From assembly GCA_002479255.1 (NCBI GenBank), contig DLMJ01000046.1, positions 75,163 through 139,162 on the forward strand: 64,000 bases of DNA, in the 5' to 3' direction. The notes below the pieces were generated by a model, which saw only the letters and a list, made by a program, of their open reading frames with translations, was not told the origin of the DNA and ran no database searches. Of this stretch, positions 23,211 to 31,765 are shown one piece after another; position 1 is the first letter of the stretch; each line of letters begins with the position of its first letter. Source of the DNA: Candidatus Binatus soli (GTDB taxonomy: Bacteria > Desulfobacterota > Binatia > Binatales > Binataceae). The translations under genes were made by a program, and so were the position numbers.

Positions 23211-24665
23211 ATGAGTCCGAGGCTGTTCAGAATTTCCCCGCTTGAGTTCCTGGCGCCGATGATCGTCGGCTGCGCGCTGTTCATGGAGATGCTCGACTCG
23301 ACGGTCATCTCGACCGCGCTGCCGGTGATGGCCAAGTCGTTGGGCGAGGACCCGATCAAGCTCAACCTCGCGATCACCTCCTACCTGCTGAGCCTGGCGG
23401 TATTTATTCCGATCAGCGGCTGGATGGCGGATCGATTCGGTGCGCGCACGGTGTTTCGCGCCGCGATTGTGATCTTCACGATCGGTTCGGTGCTGTGCGG
23501 ACTGTCGCAATCGCTGCCGCAACTGGTCGCCGCGCGTATTGCGCAGGGCTTCGGCGGGGCGATGATGGTGCCGGTCGGCCGTTTGATCGTTCTGAAAACC
23601 GTGGCCAAGTCCGAGCTGGTAACCGCGATGTCGTATTTGACCGTGCCCGCGGTGTTGGGACCGGTGGTTGGGCCGCCGATCGGCGGGTTTATCGTGACCT
23701 ATTATTCGTGGCGCTGGATTTTCTTCATCAACGTGCCGATCGGCATGATCGGGATCGCGCTGGTCACCTGGTACATCCCCAATATCCGCGAGGACGCGGT
23801 CTTCCCGCTCGATCTCCGCGGCTTTCTGCTCACGGGCCTGGGACTGGCGGGTCTGGTCTTCGGCTTCGAGTCGATCGGCCGCGGCGTGATTCCCGCCGGC
23901 ATCATCATGTGCGTGATGGCGGCAGGCGGCATGAGCATGGCGCTCTACATCCTGCACGCCAAGCGGATCGACTATCCGATAATCGACCTTGGGTTGATGA
24001 AAATCCCGACCTTCAACGCGGCTACGCTGGGCGGCGGACTTTTTCGGATGGGGATCGGCGCGTTGCCGTTTTTGTTGGCGATGCTGCTGCAGGTGGTGTT
24101 CGGACTCACCCCGTTCGCTTCGGGAATGCTGACGTTCGCCAGCGCCGCGGGCGCGTTGTTCATGAAGATGGCGGCGACGCCAATCATCCGGCGCCTGGGT
24201 TTCCGCTCGGTGTTGATCGGCAACGGCGTGCTCAGCGCTTTCATCATGATGAGCTACGCGCTGTTCCGCTCGACGACGCCCCACTTCGTAATCGTGATGG
24301 CGCTGCTGACCGGAGGATTTTTCCGCTCGCTTCAATTCACCGCGCTGGGAAGCCTGGCCTATGCCGACGTGCCCAACTTGATGATGAGCGGCGCGAGCAG
24401 CCTGTCGAGCATGGCACAGCAACTGTTTTTGAGCCTGGGCGTGGCGCTGGGCGCGATGGTGCTGCACATCAGTCTGGGCGGGCGCAGCTCGGCTCATCTG
24501 TCGGTGCATGATTTCACCCCGGCCTTTTTGGTGATGGGACTTCTCGCGCTGGCGTCGTCGCTGCTTTTCATCCCGCTGGAGTATCATGCCGGCGCTGAAG
24601 TGAGCGGGCGGCGGGCAGGCGTCGAGCTTGCTCGCACGGCGCAGACAATTCCGGAAGCTAATTGA
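23211..24665 (+). CDS. DHA2-family MFS multidrug transporter (EmrB/QacA type)
   Basis: The 484-residue protein has about 14 hydrophobic helices. Motif LDSTVISTALPVMA in helix 1 is the DHA2 signature, followed by the motif A loop GWMADRFGARTVFR and motif C-like AVLGPVVGPPIGGF in helix 5. Such proteins export drugs, dyes or metabolites by proton antiport across the inner membrane. No HlyD/EmrA-type adaptor or TetR regulator is beside it, so it probably works alone. Substrate unknown. The C-terminal 30 residues are cytoplasmic and overlap a longer reading of the HPr frame. Confidence 0.9.
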   Translation: MSPRLFRISPLEFLAPMIVGCALFMEMLDSTVISTALPVMAKSLGEDPIKLNLAITSYLLSLAVFIPISGWMADRFGARTVFRAAIVIFTIGSVLCGLSQSLPQLVAARIAQGFGGAMMVPVGRLIVLKTVAKSELVTAMSYLTVPAVLGPVVGPPIGGFIVTYYSWRWIFFINVPIGMIGIALVTWYIPNIREDAVFPLDLRGFLLTGLGLAGLVFGFESIGRGVIPAGIIMCVMAAGGMSMALYILHAKRIDYPIIDLGLMKIPTFNAATLGGGLFRMGIGALPFLLAMLLQVVFGLTPFASGMLTFASAAGALFMKMAATPIIRRLGFRSVLIGNGVLSAFIMMSYALFRSTTPHFVIVMALLTGGFFRSLQFTALGSLAYADVPNLMMSGASSLSSMAQQLFLSLGVALGAMVLHISLGGRSSAHLSVHDFTPAFLVMGLLALASSLLFIPLEYHAGAEVSGRRAGVELARTAQTIPEAN

Positions 24666-24708
24666 TCGCGCGCATTTGTTTACCGAAGCGCGCGATACCT
24701 TTATCGTA

Positions 24709-24987
24709 ATGCTCGTGAATGTGGCGGAGGCGACTGTGGAGGTCAAGAACCGGCTCGGACTTCATCTGCGGGCCGCATCCGCGCTGGCGCAGACGGCCGC
24801 AAAATTCGCCTCGCAGGTCATGATTGGCCGCGGCAAGAACCTGGTCAGCGCCAAGAGCATGACCAGCCTGATGATGCTGGGGGCGGCCCAAGGCTCCAAG
24901 CTCAAGCTGCGAGCCGAAGGAGCGGACGCGCGCGAAGCTCTCAAAGCCGTCCAGACGCTGTTCGAGCAGCGCTTCGGCGAGGAATGA
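24709..24987 (+). CDS. ptsH: Phosphocarrier protein HPr
   Basis: From ATG 24709 the protein is 92 residues and begins LVNVAEATVEVKNRLGLHLRAAS. His19 is the phosphorylated histidine and Arg21 its partner; the common GLHARPA is GLHLRAA here. Ser50 in SAKSMTSLMML is the regulatory serine site of HPr. An open frame upstream (from 24628) overlaps the transporter gene and is not HPr-like. With PtsN and RapZ at 29.8-31.2 kb this points to a nitrogen-type phosphotransferase relay; enzyme I is not in the window and no sugar permease is seen. Confidence 0.9.
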   Translation: MLVNVAEATVEVKNRLGLHLRAASALAQTAAKFASQVMIGRGKNLVSAKSMTSLMMLGAAQGSKLKLRAEGADAREALKAVQTLFEQRFGEE

Positions 24988-25041
24988 GCGCGCAGATTCG
25001 ATGCGCCGCGGGCAGCCCGGCAGTGTTCGCTGCGCGCCATC

Positions 25042-25069
25042 TTGATTCTGTCCGATTGGTCAGTTATAC
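25042..25069 (+). promoter_or_regulatory. Possible metK promoter
   Basis: TTGATT (25042-25047) and TTATAC (25064-25069) are 16 bases apart in the 262-base gap before metK. Boxes are imperfect and other pairings are possible nearby. No SAM or SAH riboswitch structure was recognised in this leader. Confidence 0.3.
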
Positions 25070-25249
25070 CCTTCACTACCCGAAAATCTTGAGGCGCGCT
25101 GCTGTTTTTTCGCTTTTCGGCAGGCGCTATGCTGACCGGTCTGGAACAAAACTCAATTGAAGCCCTCAGTCCCTCGCGCCGCCCGCATAAGTTGAATTCC
25201 GGTCTGCGACGGGGCACTCGAAAACACGCTTTTCAAGGAGCAATCGCGA

Positions 25250-26437
25250 ATGCCGCTTAAGGATTTCCTGTTCACGTCCGAGTCGGTCTCCGAAGGCCAT
25301 CCGGACAAAATGTGCGATCAGATTTCAGACGCCGTGCTGGATGCGCTGCTCACCGAGGACCCCGACTCGCGCGTCGCGCTCGAGTCGCTGGCCAAGACCG
25401 GGCTTATCGTGCTGGCCGGGGAGATAACCAGCCGGGCGCACCTCGACTATGTGAGGATCGCGCGGCAGACCGCGGTCGAAATCGGGTACGACAGCACCGA
25501 CGTCGGTTTCGACGGCAATCGGTGCGCGGTGCTGACCGCGATCGAGCCGCAGTCGGCCGATATCTCGCAGGGTGTCACCGAGGGCCAAGGGCTGCACAAG
25601 GAACAGGGCGCCGGCGATCAGGGCCTGATGTTCGGTTTCGCGTGCGACGAGACGCCGGAGGCGATGCCGCTGCCGATCGCGATGGCGCATCGGCTGATGG
25701 AAAATCTGACCAAGCTGCGCAAAAGCCGCCAGCTCGATTTTCTGCGTCCCGACTCCAAGAGCCAGGTCACGGTGCGCTACGCCGACGGCCGCCCGGTGGA
25801 AGTGACGGCGGTCGTCATCTCGACGCAGCATTCGCCCAACGTCAAATACGAAAAAATCCGCGAGTCGATCATCGAGGAATTGATCAAGAAGACGATTCCC
25901 GAACAGTACCTGACCCGCGCCACGGTCTATCACGTCAATCCCACCGGCAGCTTCATCATCGGCGGACCGCACGGCGATTGCGGACTCACCGGGCGCAAAA
26001 TCATCGTCGATACCTACGGCGGCTACGGCCGTCACGGCGGCGGCGCGTTCTCGGGGAAGGACCCGAGCAAGGTCGATCGCTCGGCCTGCTACATGGCGCG
26101 TCACGTGGCTAAGAATGTTGTCGCGGCGGGACTCGCCACGAAATGCGAAATCCAGGTCGCCTACGCGATCGGCGTCGCCGAGCCGGTCTCGCTGCTAATC
26201 GATACCTTCGACACCGGCATCGTGCCCCAGCACAAACTCTCAGCCACCCTGCGCGAGCTGTTCGATTTCCGGCCCGCCGGAATCATCAAGACGCTGAACT
26301 TGAAGCGCCCGATCTATCAGCCGACCGCAGCCTACGGGCATTTCGGCCGCATTCCGCATGACGGGCTGTTCCCGTGGGAGCGGGTCGATATGGCCGAGAC
26401 TCTGCGCAATGCGTTCGGGCTCGACGGCCGCGGCTGA
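25250..26437 (+). CDS. metK: S-adenosylmethionine synthase
   Basis: The 395-residue enzyme has the MetK motifs in order: TSESVSEGHPDKMCDQISDA at the N-terminus, GAGDQGLMFG in the middle, GGPHGDCGLTGRKIIVDTYG, and the phosphate loop GGGAFSGKDPSKVDRS. It makes SAM from methionine and ATP as a homotetramer. AAGGAG is nine bases before ATG 25250. ahcY follows 52 bases later, so synthesis of SAM and removal of SAH are probably co-expressed. Confidence 0.97.
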   Translation: MPLKDFLFTSESVSEGHPDKMCDQISDAVLDALLTEDPDSRVALESLAKTGLIVLAGEITSRAHLDYVRIARQTAVEIGYDSTDVGFDGNRCAVLTAIEPQSADISQGVTEGQGLHKEQGAGDQGLMFGFACDETPEAMPLPIAMAHRLMENLTKLRKSRQLDFLRPDSKSQVTVRYADGRPVEVTAVVISTQHSPNVKYEKIRESIIEELIKKTIPEQYLTRATVYHVNPTGSFIIGGPHGDCGLTGRKIIVDTYGGYGRHGGGAFSGKDPSKVDRSACYMARHVAKNVVAAGLATKCEIQVAYAIGVAEPVSLLIDTFDTGIVPQHKLSATLRELFDFRPAGIIKTLNLKRPIYQPTAAYGHFGRIPHDGLFPWERVDMAETLRNAFGLDGRG

Positions 26438-26489
26438 TAGCCCCGCGCTCTCCACCAAACCAGACAGAAACTTTCGGAGTTTGAACACG

Positions 26490-27806
26490 ATGGCCACGAC
26501 GGCAAGAAAGCTCAAAGCAATTCCTAAATCCCGCGCCAACGGAAACGGACGCGACTTCGACGTGCACGACCTCGGACTCGCCGAGGCCGGACGCAAGCGG
26601 ATCGAATGGGCCGACAAACAGATGCCCGTGCTGCGCCGGCTGCGCGAGCGATTCGCGAAAGAACTGCCGCTCAAGGGCCAGCGGCTGGGCGCCTGCCTGC
26701 ATATCACCTGCGAGACCGCCAACCTGCTCCGCACCCTCAAGGCGGGCGGCGCCGAAGTGCTCGCCTGCGCGTCCAATCCGCTCTCGACGCAGGATGACGT
26801 CGCGGCGGCGCTCGTCGATCAGTACGGCATCCCCACCTTTGCCATCCACGGCGAAAATCGCGACACCTACTACGCCCATCTGCGCGCCGTGCTCGAACGC
26901 CGTCCGACGATCACGATGGACGACGGCGCCGACCTCGTCAGCCTGCTTCACACCGAGTTCGCCGGCCATGCCGGCGGCGTCAAGGCGAGCATGGAGGAAA
27001 CGACCACGGGAGTAATCCGGCTGCGCGCGATGGCCAAGGATGGCGCGCTCAAGATTCCGGTCGTCGCGGTCAACGACGCACAGACCAAGCATCTGTTCGA
27101 CAATCGTTATGGCACCGGCCAGTCCACGCTTGACGGCATCATCCGCGCTACCGGCGTTCTGATCGCGGGTTCGGTCGTGGTGGTGGCGGGCTACGGCTAT
27201 TGCGGCCGCGGCATCGCGTCACGCGCGCGCGGGCTTGGCGCCGACGTAATCGTCACGGAAGTTAATCCGATTCGCGCGTTGGAAGCCGCGATGGACGGAT
27301 TCCGCGTGATGAAGATGATCGAGGCGGCGAAAGTCGGCGATATTTTCATCTCCGCGACCGGCGACAAGCACGTTCTCACTTCCGCGCATTTCGCCCTGAT
27401 GAAGGATGGCGCGTTCCTCAGCAACTCGGGCCATTTCGATATCGAGATCGACGTCGCTTACCTGAACGACGCCGCGAAAAAGATCGATCGCGACGTCACC
27501 CGCAACATCGACGCGTACCATCTTTCCAACGGGCGCATCGTCTATCTCCTCGGCGAGGGACGGCTGGTTAACCTCGCTTGCGCCGAAGGCCATCCCGCGC
27601 AGGTCATGGACATGAGTTTCGCGACGCAGGCGATGGCGTCGGAGTGGGTGGCAAAGGGCGCGCAGCTCGCGGTCAAGGTTCATGAGGTACCGGTCGAGAT
27701 CGAGGAGGAAATCGCCGGCGTGAAGCTGGCCGCGATGAGTCTCAAGATCGATACGCTGACCGCCGAGCAGCGCAAGTACCTGGCAAGCTGGGAATCCGGC
27801 ACCTAA
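26490..27806 (+). CDS. ahcY: Adenosylhomocysteinase
   Basis: From ATG 26490 (GGAG 11 bases upstream) the enzyme is 438 residues; an open frame reaching back into metK is not homologous. Visible are the NAD-binding GYGYCGRGIA, FDNRYGTGQSTLDGIIRAT and the C-terminal GEGRLVNLACAEGHPAQVMDMSF. It hydrolyses S-adenosylhomocysteine to adenosine and homocysteine with bound NAD, relieving product inhibition of methyltransferases. It is second in the metK-ahcY pair. Confidence 0.97.
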   Translation: MATTARKLKAIPKSRANGNGRDFDVHDLGLAEAGRKRIEWADKQMPVLRRLRERFAKELPLKGQRLGACLHITCETANLLRTLKAGGAEVLACASNPLSTQDDVAAALVDQYGIPTFAIHGENRDTYYAHLRAVLERRPTITMDDGADLVSLLHTEFAGHAGGVKASMEETTTGVIRLRAMAKDGALKIPVVAVNDAQTKHLFDNRYGTGQSTLDGIIRATGVLIAGSVVVVAGYGYCGRGIASRARGLGADVIVTEVNPIRALEAAMDGFRVMKMIEAAKVGDIFISATGDKHVLTSAHFALMKDGAFLSNSGHFDIEIDVAYLNDAAKKIDRDVTRNIDAYHLSNGRIVYLLGEGRLVNLACAEGHPAQVMDMSFATQAMASEWVAKGAQLAVKVHEVPVEIEEEIAGVKLAAMSLKIDTLTAEQRKYLASWESGT

Positions 27807-27878
27807 CCGGCTGACGCTACGCTGCGGCGACGGCCGGCGCGGATGGGGCGAACCGACACTTCGGCAAGGAGTCCCGCA

Positions 27879-28166
27879 ATGATTATGCACAATCCGCCGC
27901 ATCCCGGCGAAGTGATCCGCGAACTGTGCCTCCAACCCCTTGGCATTTCTGTTACTGCGGCGGCCAGGAGTCTCGGCGTGACACGCAAGGCTCTGTCGGA
28001 ACTGCTCAACGGCAAGTCAGGAGTCAGCCCCTCGATGGCGTTGCGACTCGCTATCGCTTTCGATTCATCGCCCGAGAGTTGGCTCAACATGCAGCAGCAG
28101 TACGACCTTTACCGCGCCCGAAAGAATCCGGGCCTTCGGCGCGTCAAAAGGCTGAGCGCCGCGTAA
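27879..28166 (+). CDS. HigA-family antitoxin-like HTH protein, without a toxin partner
   Basis: ATG 27879 has AAGGAG at good distance and gives 95 residues beginning MIMHNPPHPGEVIRELCL, the standard HigA/VapI opening. The helix-turn-helix is SVTAAARSLGVTRKALSELLNGKSG, followed by MALRLAIAFDSSPESWLNMQ. HigA normally follows a HigB toxin gene of about 280 bases; here the 72 bases upstream to ahcY hold none and downstream is a convergent gene. It may be an orphan antitoxin or a repurposed repressor. Confidence 0.85.
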   Translation: MIMHNPPHPGEVIRELCLQPLGISVTAAARSLGVTRKALSELLNGKSGVSPSMALRLAIAFDSSPESWLNMQQQYDLYRARKNPGLRRVKRLSAA

Positions 28167-28169
28167 TCG

Positions 28170-28874
28170 CTACTCGTCGATTTTGACGCGCGACCAGCGG
28201 CGGTAGATCTCACCGCATCCGACCGACGCGCCGATCAGCAACAGCGCAAGAAAGAACCTCAGCGAGAGCGGATGCCATAGCGCGTCGCCCAAAAAGGCGA
28301 ACAGGATCGTCCCCGGAATCATGCCGATCATCGTCGCCCAGAAGTAATCGTGAAACGTGATCGGAGACGCGCCCGCCAGCAGGTTCAGCGCATTGTACGG
28401 AATCACGGGGACCATCCGCAGGTAAAGGATGATCTGGAAACCGTGCTTCGCGATTCTGCGCAGCATCGACTCGAATCGCTCGCCGACGATCCGCTCGACG
28501 AACGACCTGCCGAGAAACCTTCCCGCCGCAAACGCAATCAGCGCGCCTGCATCTCCGCCGATGAGCGAGTACACCGATCCCCATTTGGTGCCAAACGCCA
28601 GTCCGCCCGCGATAGTCATCACCGCGCCGGGCACCAGGAACGACGGCCCCACCGCGTACAGCAGCATATAAACGATCGGTCCCCACGCGCCCCACTGAAT
28701 CACCTGGGCTTTGACCAATGCGGGTTCGGTAAACCATTCGGAGTGCGCAATCAGAAGCCAGATTGAGCCGCCAACCAGGATCGCGATTACCGCGATCTTC
28801 ACGACGTTCATCAGGCTCGAGCCGTTTGCGCTCGGCTTGCCTGCTTGAGTCCCGATTGGTTTGACGGCGGCCAT
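28170..28874 (-). CDS. TVP38/TMEM64 (VTT/DedA-superfamily) membrane protein
   Basis: ATG 28874, with GAGGG upstream, gives 234 residues; upstream in-frame codons run into the divergent SDR. After a cytoplasmic start come a first helix (IAVIAILVGGSIWLLIA) and the VTT domain with GPSFLVPGAVMTIAGGLAFG, GGDAGALIAFAAGRFLGR and RMVPVIPYNALNLLAG. Proteins of this fold act as lipid scramblases or undecaprenyl phosphate/phospholipid flippases. The stop lies only three bases past the end of the convergent higA-like gene. Confidence 0.88.
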   Translation of the reverse strand: MAAVKPIGTQAGKPSANGSSLMNVVKIAVIAILVGGSIWLLIAHSEWFTEPALVKAQVIQWGAWGPIVYMLLYAVGPSFLVPGAVMTIAGGLAFGTKWGSVYSLIGGDAGALIAFAAGRFLGRSFVERIVGERFESMLRRIAKHGFQIILYLRMVPVIPYNALNLLAGASPITFHDYFWATMIGMIPGTILFAFLGDALWHPLSLRFFLALLLIGASVGCGEIYRRWSRVKIDE

Positions 28875-29007
28875 GGAGCCCTCAATGATATTGGGCGGCA
28901 ACGGATTGAGACAAGGCTTCGCGCGCGCGCGTTGTAGGCGCGTCACGATGCTACTAAAGTCGGCGCAGTGACCGACTCCCCAAATCGCCAGGGGAAAAAC
29001 CATTTCC

Positions 29008-29790
29008 ATGAACGAACTCTCGGATAAAGTCGCAATCATCACCGGCGGCGGCTACGGAATCGGCAAACAGATCGCGCTGAAGTACGGGGCAGCCGGCGCA
29101 AAAATTGTAATCGCGGCGCGTTCGATCGAACCGATGAAGCAGACCTGCGCCGAACTCGAGCGCATCGGCGCCCGCGCGATTCACGTGAGCACCGACGTCT
29201 CCAAGGAAGCCGACTGCGCAAAGATGGCCGCCGAGACGGTGAAAGCATTCGGCCGCATCGACATTCTCGTCAACAACGCCGGTATCTCGGGACCGACCAA
29301 GCGGATCACCGATATGTCGCTCGCGGAATGGCAAGAGACGCTCGATATCGACTTGACCGGAACGTGGCTCGCAACTCGCGCCGTGCTGCCGGTCATGGAC
29401 AAGCAGAGCTCCGGCAACATCATCAACATCTCGTCCGGCGCGGGACGGCGCGGTTTCCCGATGCGCTCGCCGTACGCGGCGGCGAAGTGGGCAATGATCG
29501 GGCTGACGCAGACGGTGGCCGGCGAATGGGGTCAGCGTGGAATCCGATGCAACTGCATTTGCCCCGGCGCAATCGAGGGCGAACGAATCGAACGCGTAAT
29601 GCGCGCGCGGGCCGAGGCCCTCAAGCGACCGTACGAGCAAATCCGCGCTCAGTTCGTGGCGCAGGCCGCGATGAACAGAATGGCGACGGAGGAGGAAGTC
29701 GCGCGCGTCGCGCTATTCCTCGCTCTCGATTTGTCGGCGGGAGTCACCGGTCAGACGATGAACGTCGACTGCGGCAGCATCATGAACTGA
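29008..29790 (+). CDS. Short-chain dehydrogenase/reductase (SDR)
   Basis: A 260-residue classical SDR. The cofactor loop ITGGGYGIG is at 11-19, NNAG at 89-92, catalytic Ser in NISSG (142-143), Tyr156 and Lys160 (YAAAK). An Arg in AARSIEP after strand two favours NADP. The C-terminal region ends TGQTMNVDCGSIMN. It is divergent from the TVP38 gene and convergent with rapZ. Third SDR of the window, alone here; its substrate is unknown. Confidence 0.88.
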   Translation: MNELSDKVAIITGGGYGIGKQIALKYGAAGAKIVIAARSIEPMKQTCAELERIGARAIHVSTDVSKEADCAKMAAETVKAFGRIDILVNNAGISGPTKRITDMSLAEWQETLDIDLTGTWLATRAVLPVMDKQSSGNIINISSGAGRRGFPMRSPYAAAKWAMIGLTQTVAGEWGQRGIRCNCICPGAIEGERIERVMRARAEALKRPYEQIRAQFVAQAAMNRMATEEEVARVALFLALDLSAGVTGQTMNVDCGSIMN

Positions 29791-29805
29791 GCGTGCCGCC
29801 GGCAG

Positions 29806-30681
29806 CTAACGCGCGATGTCATTGTCGCGCACGCTGCTCTCGACGCCGCCGCTCTCCAACCGCTTCATCAGCTCGCGTGCGAGCACGGGAGAGCGATGCC
29901 GTCCGCCGGTGCATCCGAGACCGACCGTCAGGTAACTCTTCCCTTCGCGCTGATACAGCGGGATCAGAAAATCAAAAAGACGGCCGACCTCGTCGATAAA
30001 GCGCTGCGACTCCGGCTGCGCCATCACGTACTCGCGCACGCGCGGGTCCAATCCGGTGAGCGGCCGCAGCTCGGGGACAAAAAACGGATTCGGAATAAAC
30101 CGCACGTCGAGCACGACGTCCATCCCGACCGGCAATCCGTACTTGTAACCAAAAGAAACTATCGATATCGACATCCTGGATCCCGCGCCCGCGCCCAGCA
30201 CGGTCGCGGTGACCACCTCGCGCAGTTCGTGGACCGTGAGCGTGGTCGTATCGATCACCCGATTGGCCCGCTCGCGCATCTCGGCCAGCGCGAGGCGTTC
30301 GCGGCGAATGCTCTCGGCGACAGTCGCTCCGCTTGCAGCCATCGGATGCGGCCGGCGGCTCTCAGAGTAGCGGCGCGCGAGCACGTCGTCGGATGCGTCA
30401 AGAAAAATTACTTCGGGATGGATTCCGGCGGCATCGAGTTCCGCGAATACCCGCGGCCATTGCGGGAAGAACAGCCGTTCGCGCGGGTCCACCCCGAGCG
30501 CGACGCCCTGTAGAGCGGGATCGCGTCGCGCGGCTAGCATCGCGACACTTGGCGCCAGCGCAACCGGGAGATTATCGACGCAGTAGAAGCCGAGGTCCTC
30601 GAGCACGCGCATCGCAGATGCGCGTCCCGATCCTGAGACACCGGTAACTATTATCAGGCGAGGTGGCTGAGGCGAGATCAT
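29806..30681 (-). CDS. rapZ: RNase adapter protein RapZ-like, with altered Walker A
   Basis: The 291-residue protein matches RapZ/YvcJ end to end: ALEDMGFYCVDNLP-like VLEDLGFYCVDNLPVAL, FLDASDDVLARRYSESRRPHP, and the C-terminal RNA-binding part FGYKYGLP, VRFIPNPFF and GCTGGRHRSPVLAREL. RapZ senses glucosamine 6-phosphate in E. coli and regulates small RNAs for GlmS. The nucleotide loop, normally GxSGSGKS, reads GVSGSGRAS, replacing both the Lys and the Ser that contact ATP phosphates. Nucleotide binding may be weak while the C-terminal domain is intact. It is the last gene of the minus-strand array and follows ptsN by 48 bases. Confidence 0.92.
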   Translation of the reverse strand: MISPQPPRLIIVTGVSGSGRASAMRVLEDLGFYCVDNLPVALAPSVAMLAARRDPALQGVALGVDPRERLFFPQWPRVFAELDAAGIHPEVIFLDASDDVLARRYSESRRPHPMAASGATVAESIRRERLALAEMRERANRVIDTTTLTVHELREVVTATVLGAGAGSRMSISIVSFGYKYGLPVGMDVVLDVRFIPNPFFVPELRPLTGLDPRVREYVMAQPESQRFIDEVGRLFDFLIPLYQREGKSYLTVGLGCTGGRHRSPVLARELMKRLESGGVESSVRDNDIAR

Positions 30682-30729
30682 CGGGCTCCGGGTTTGCGCC
30701 GCGGTATGAGGCGGACGCGGTTCGTCGTC

Positions 30730-31191
30730 TCAGTACTTGTTGTCTTCTTCCTCGATCAGGGAATACAGCTCGGCGCTGTCCTTGGCCGCGAGCAGGCGGC
30801 TTCGAAAAGACCCGTCCTTAAGCAATCGCGACACGCGCGCCAGCGCTTTCAGATGCAGGCTGGCGGAATCCTCCGGCGCGACCAGCACGAAGAATAGTTG
30901 CGACGGGCCGCCGTCAAGCGAATCGAAATCGACTCCCTGGACATGACGGCCGAACACTCCGATTATCTTCGTCACGCCGCGCAACTTGCCGTGCGGGATT
31001 GCGATTCCGTCGCCGATCGCCGTCGAGCCCAACCGCTCGCGCTCCGCGAGCACCGCGGTCAGGTCACCGAGCTTGACCTCCTTGTACTTGGCGGCCAGCA
31101 CTTTCGCCAGTTCATTCAAGACCTCGGGCTTGGTGGCGCCCTTCAAGTCGGCAACAACCATGTCAGGGCTGAGGATATCGGTAATTTTCAT
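30730..31191 (-). CDS. ptsN: PTS nitrogen-regulatory IIA protein (EIIA-Ntr)
   Basis: The 153-residue protein begins MKITDILSPDMVVADLKG and has the phosphorylation site IAIPHGKL with its active histidine, followed by FDSLDGGPSQLFFVLVAPED. It is the terminal acceptor of the PTS-Ntr relay, where phosphorylation state controls potassium, nitrogen and envelope functions. Position between hpf and rapZ and behind rpoN is the classical rpoN-cluster order. HPr at 24.7 kb may be its donor. Confidence 0.95.
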   Translation of the reverse strand: MKITDILSPDMVVADLKGATKPEVLNELAKVLAAKYKEVKLGDLTAVLAERERLGSTAIGDGIAIPHGKLRGVTKIIGVFGRHVQGVDFDSLDGGPSQLFFVLVAPEDSASLHLKALARVSRLLKDGSFRSRLLAAKDSAELYSLIEEEDNKY

Positions 31192-31283
31192 CTCGTCGTC
31201 CAGGTCCAGTGAAACAGTGAAAAATCAAAATTGAAATATGCGGATGCGGATTGGCGAACTCGCAGCCGGAGCACGGCCGCGAA

Positions 31284-31709
31284 TCACGTTTCCTCGCTGG
31301 CGCTAAGGACCTCGCCGGTCGAGGGCGATCTGACTTTCTTCGCCTTGAATTTTTCCAGATTCTTCTTCAGTTGGCGTCCGACCTTGTCCGCGAGCAGATC
31401 GATCACCGAGTAAAGATCCTTGGTTTCTTCCTGCGCGCTCACCGACAGGCGCCCTGATTTGACAGTAACTTCGCCGTGCTGCCGGTATTTGTCAACCGTG
31501 AGAATCAGGTGAGCCTGACAGGCCCGTTTGATCAACTTGCCGACGTGCGCGAATTTTCGTTCCGCGTACAGCCGGATCGCATCGGTTGGCTCGACGTGAC
31601 GAAACGTCACCGTGACTTGAGTCGCCGGGGCGTCTGCGATCCGCGCCGCGCGCCGCACCTTTCGGGTCGTCGCCCGGCCGCGCTTCCCCTGCCTGTCGAT
31701 TCTGCTCAT
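31284..31709 (-). CDS. hpf: Ribosome hibernation promoting factor (short HPF)
   Basis: The body TQVTVTFRHVEPTDAIRLYAERKF, VTVKSGRLSVSAQEETKDLYSVIDLLADKV is the HPF/YfiA fold, which binds the 30S decoding region and promotes inactive ribosomes in stationary phase. The long HPF C-terminal domain is missing. ATG 31709 gives 141 residues with a 30-residue basic N-terminal extension. An alternative ATG at 31769 overlaps the rpoN stop as ATGA, but its first 20 codons cross an 8-nt tandem repeat. It sits between rpoN and ptsN as in many Gram-negatives. Confidence 0.9.
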   Translation of the reverse strand: MSRIDRQGKRGRATTRKVRRAARIADAPATQVTVTFRHVEPTDAIRLYAERKFAHVGKLIKRACQAHLILTVDKYRQHGEVTVKSGRLSVSAQEETKDLYSVIDLLADKVGRQLKKNLEKFKAKKVRSPSTGEVLSASEET

Positions 31710-31713
31710 CTTG

Positions 31714-31746
31714 CTTTTTTCGTTTTTTCGTTTTTTCGTTTTTTCG
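31714..31746 (-). repeat. 8-nt A-rich tandem repeat before hpf
   Basis: On the coding strand the unit AAAAAACG is repeated three to four times between the rpoN stop and the ATG at 31709. If translation begins at 31769 the tract is coding, and because 8 is not a multiple of 3 each gain or loss of a unit would shift frame. If it begins at 31709 the tract is the leader and would alter spacing. Confidence 0.7.
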
Positions 31747-31765
31747 TTGCCCGCGCCCGGAGCCG

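Noticed and set aside
24988..25249. Possible SAM or SAH riboswitch before metK-ahcY
   Set aside because: I looked for the conserved SAM-I, SAM-II and SAH aptamer cores and found no convincing set of helices.
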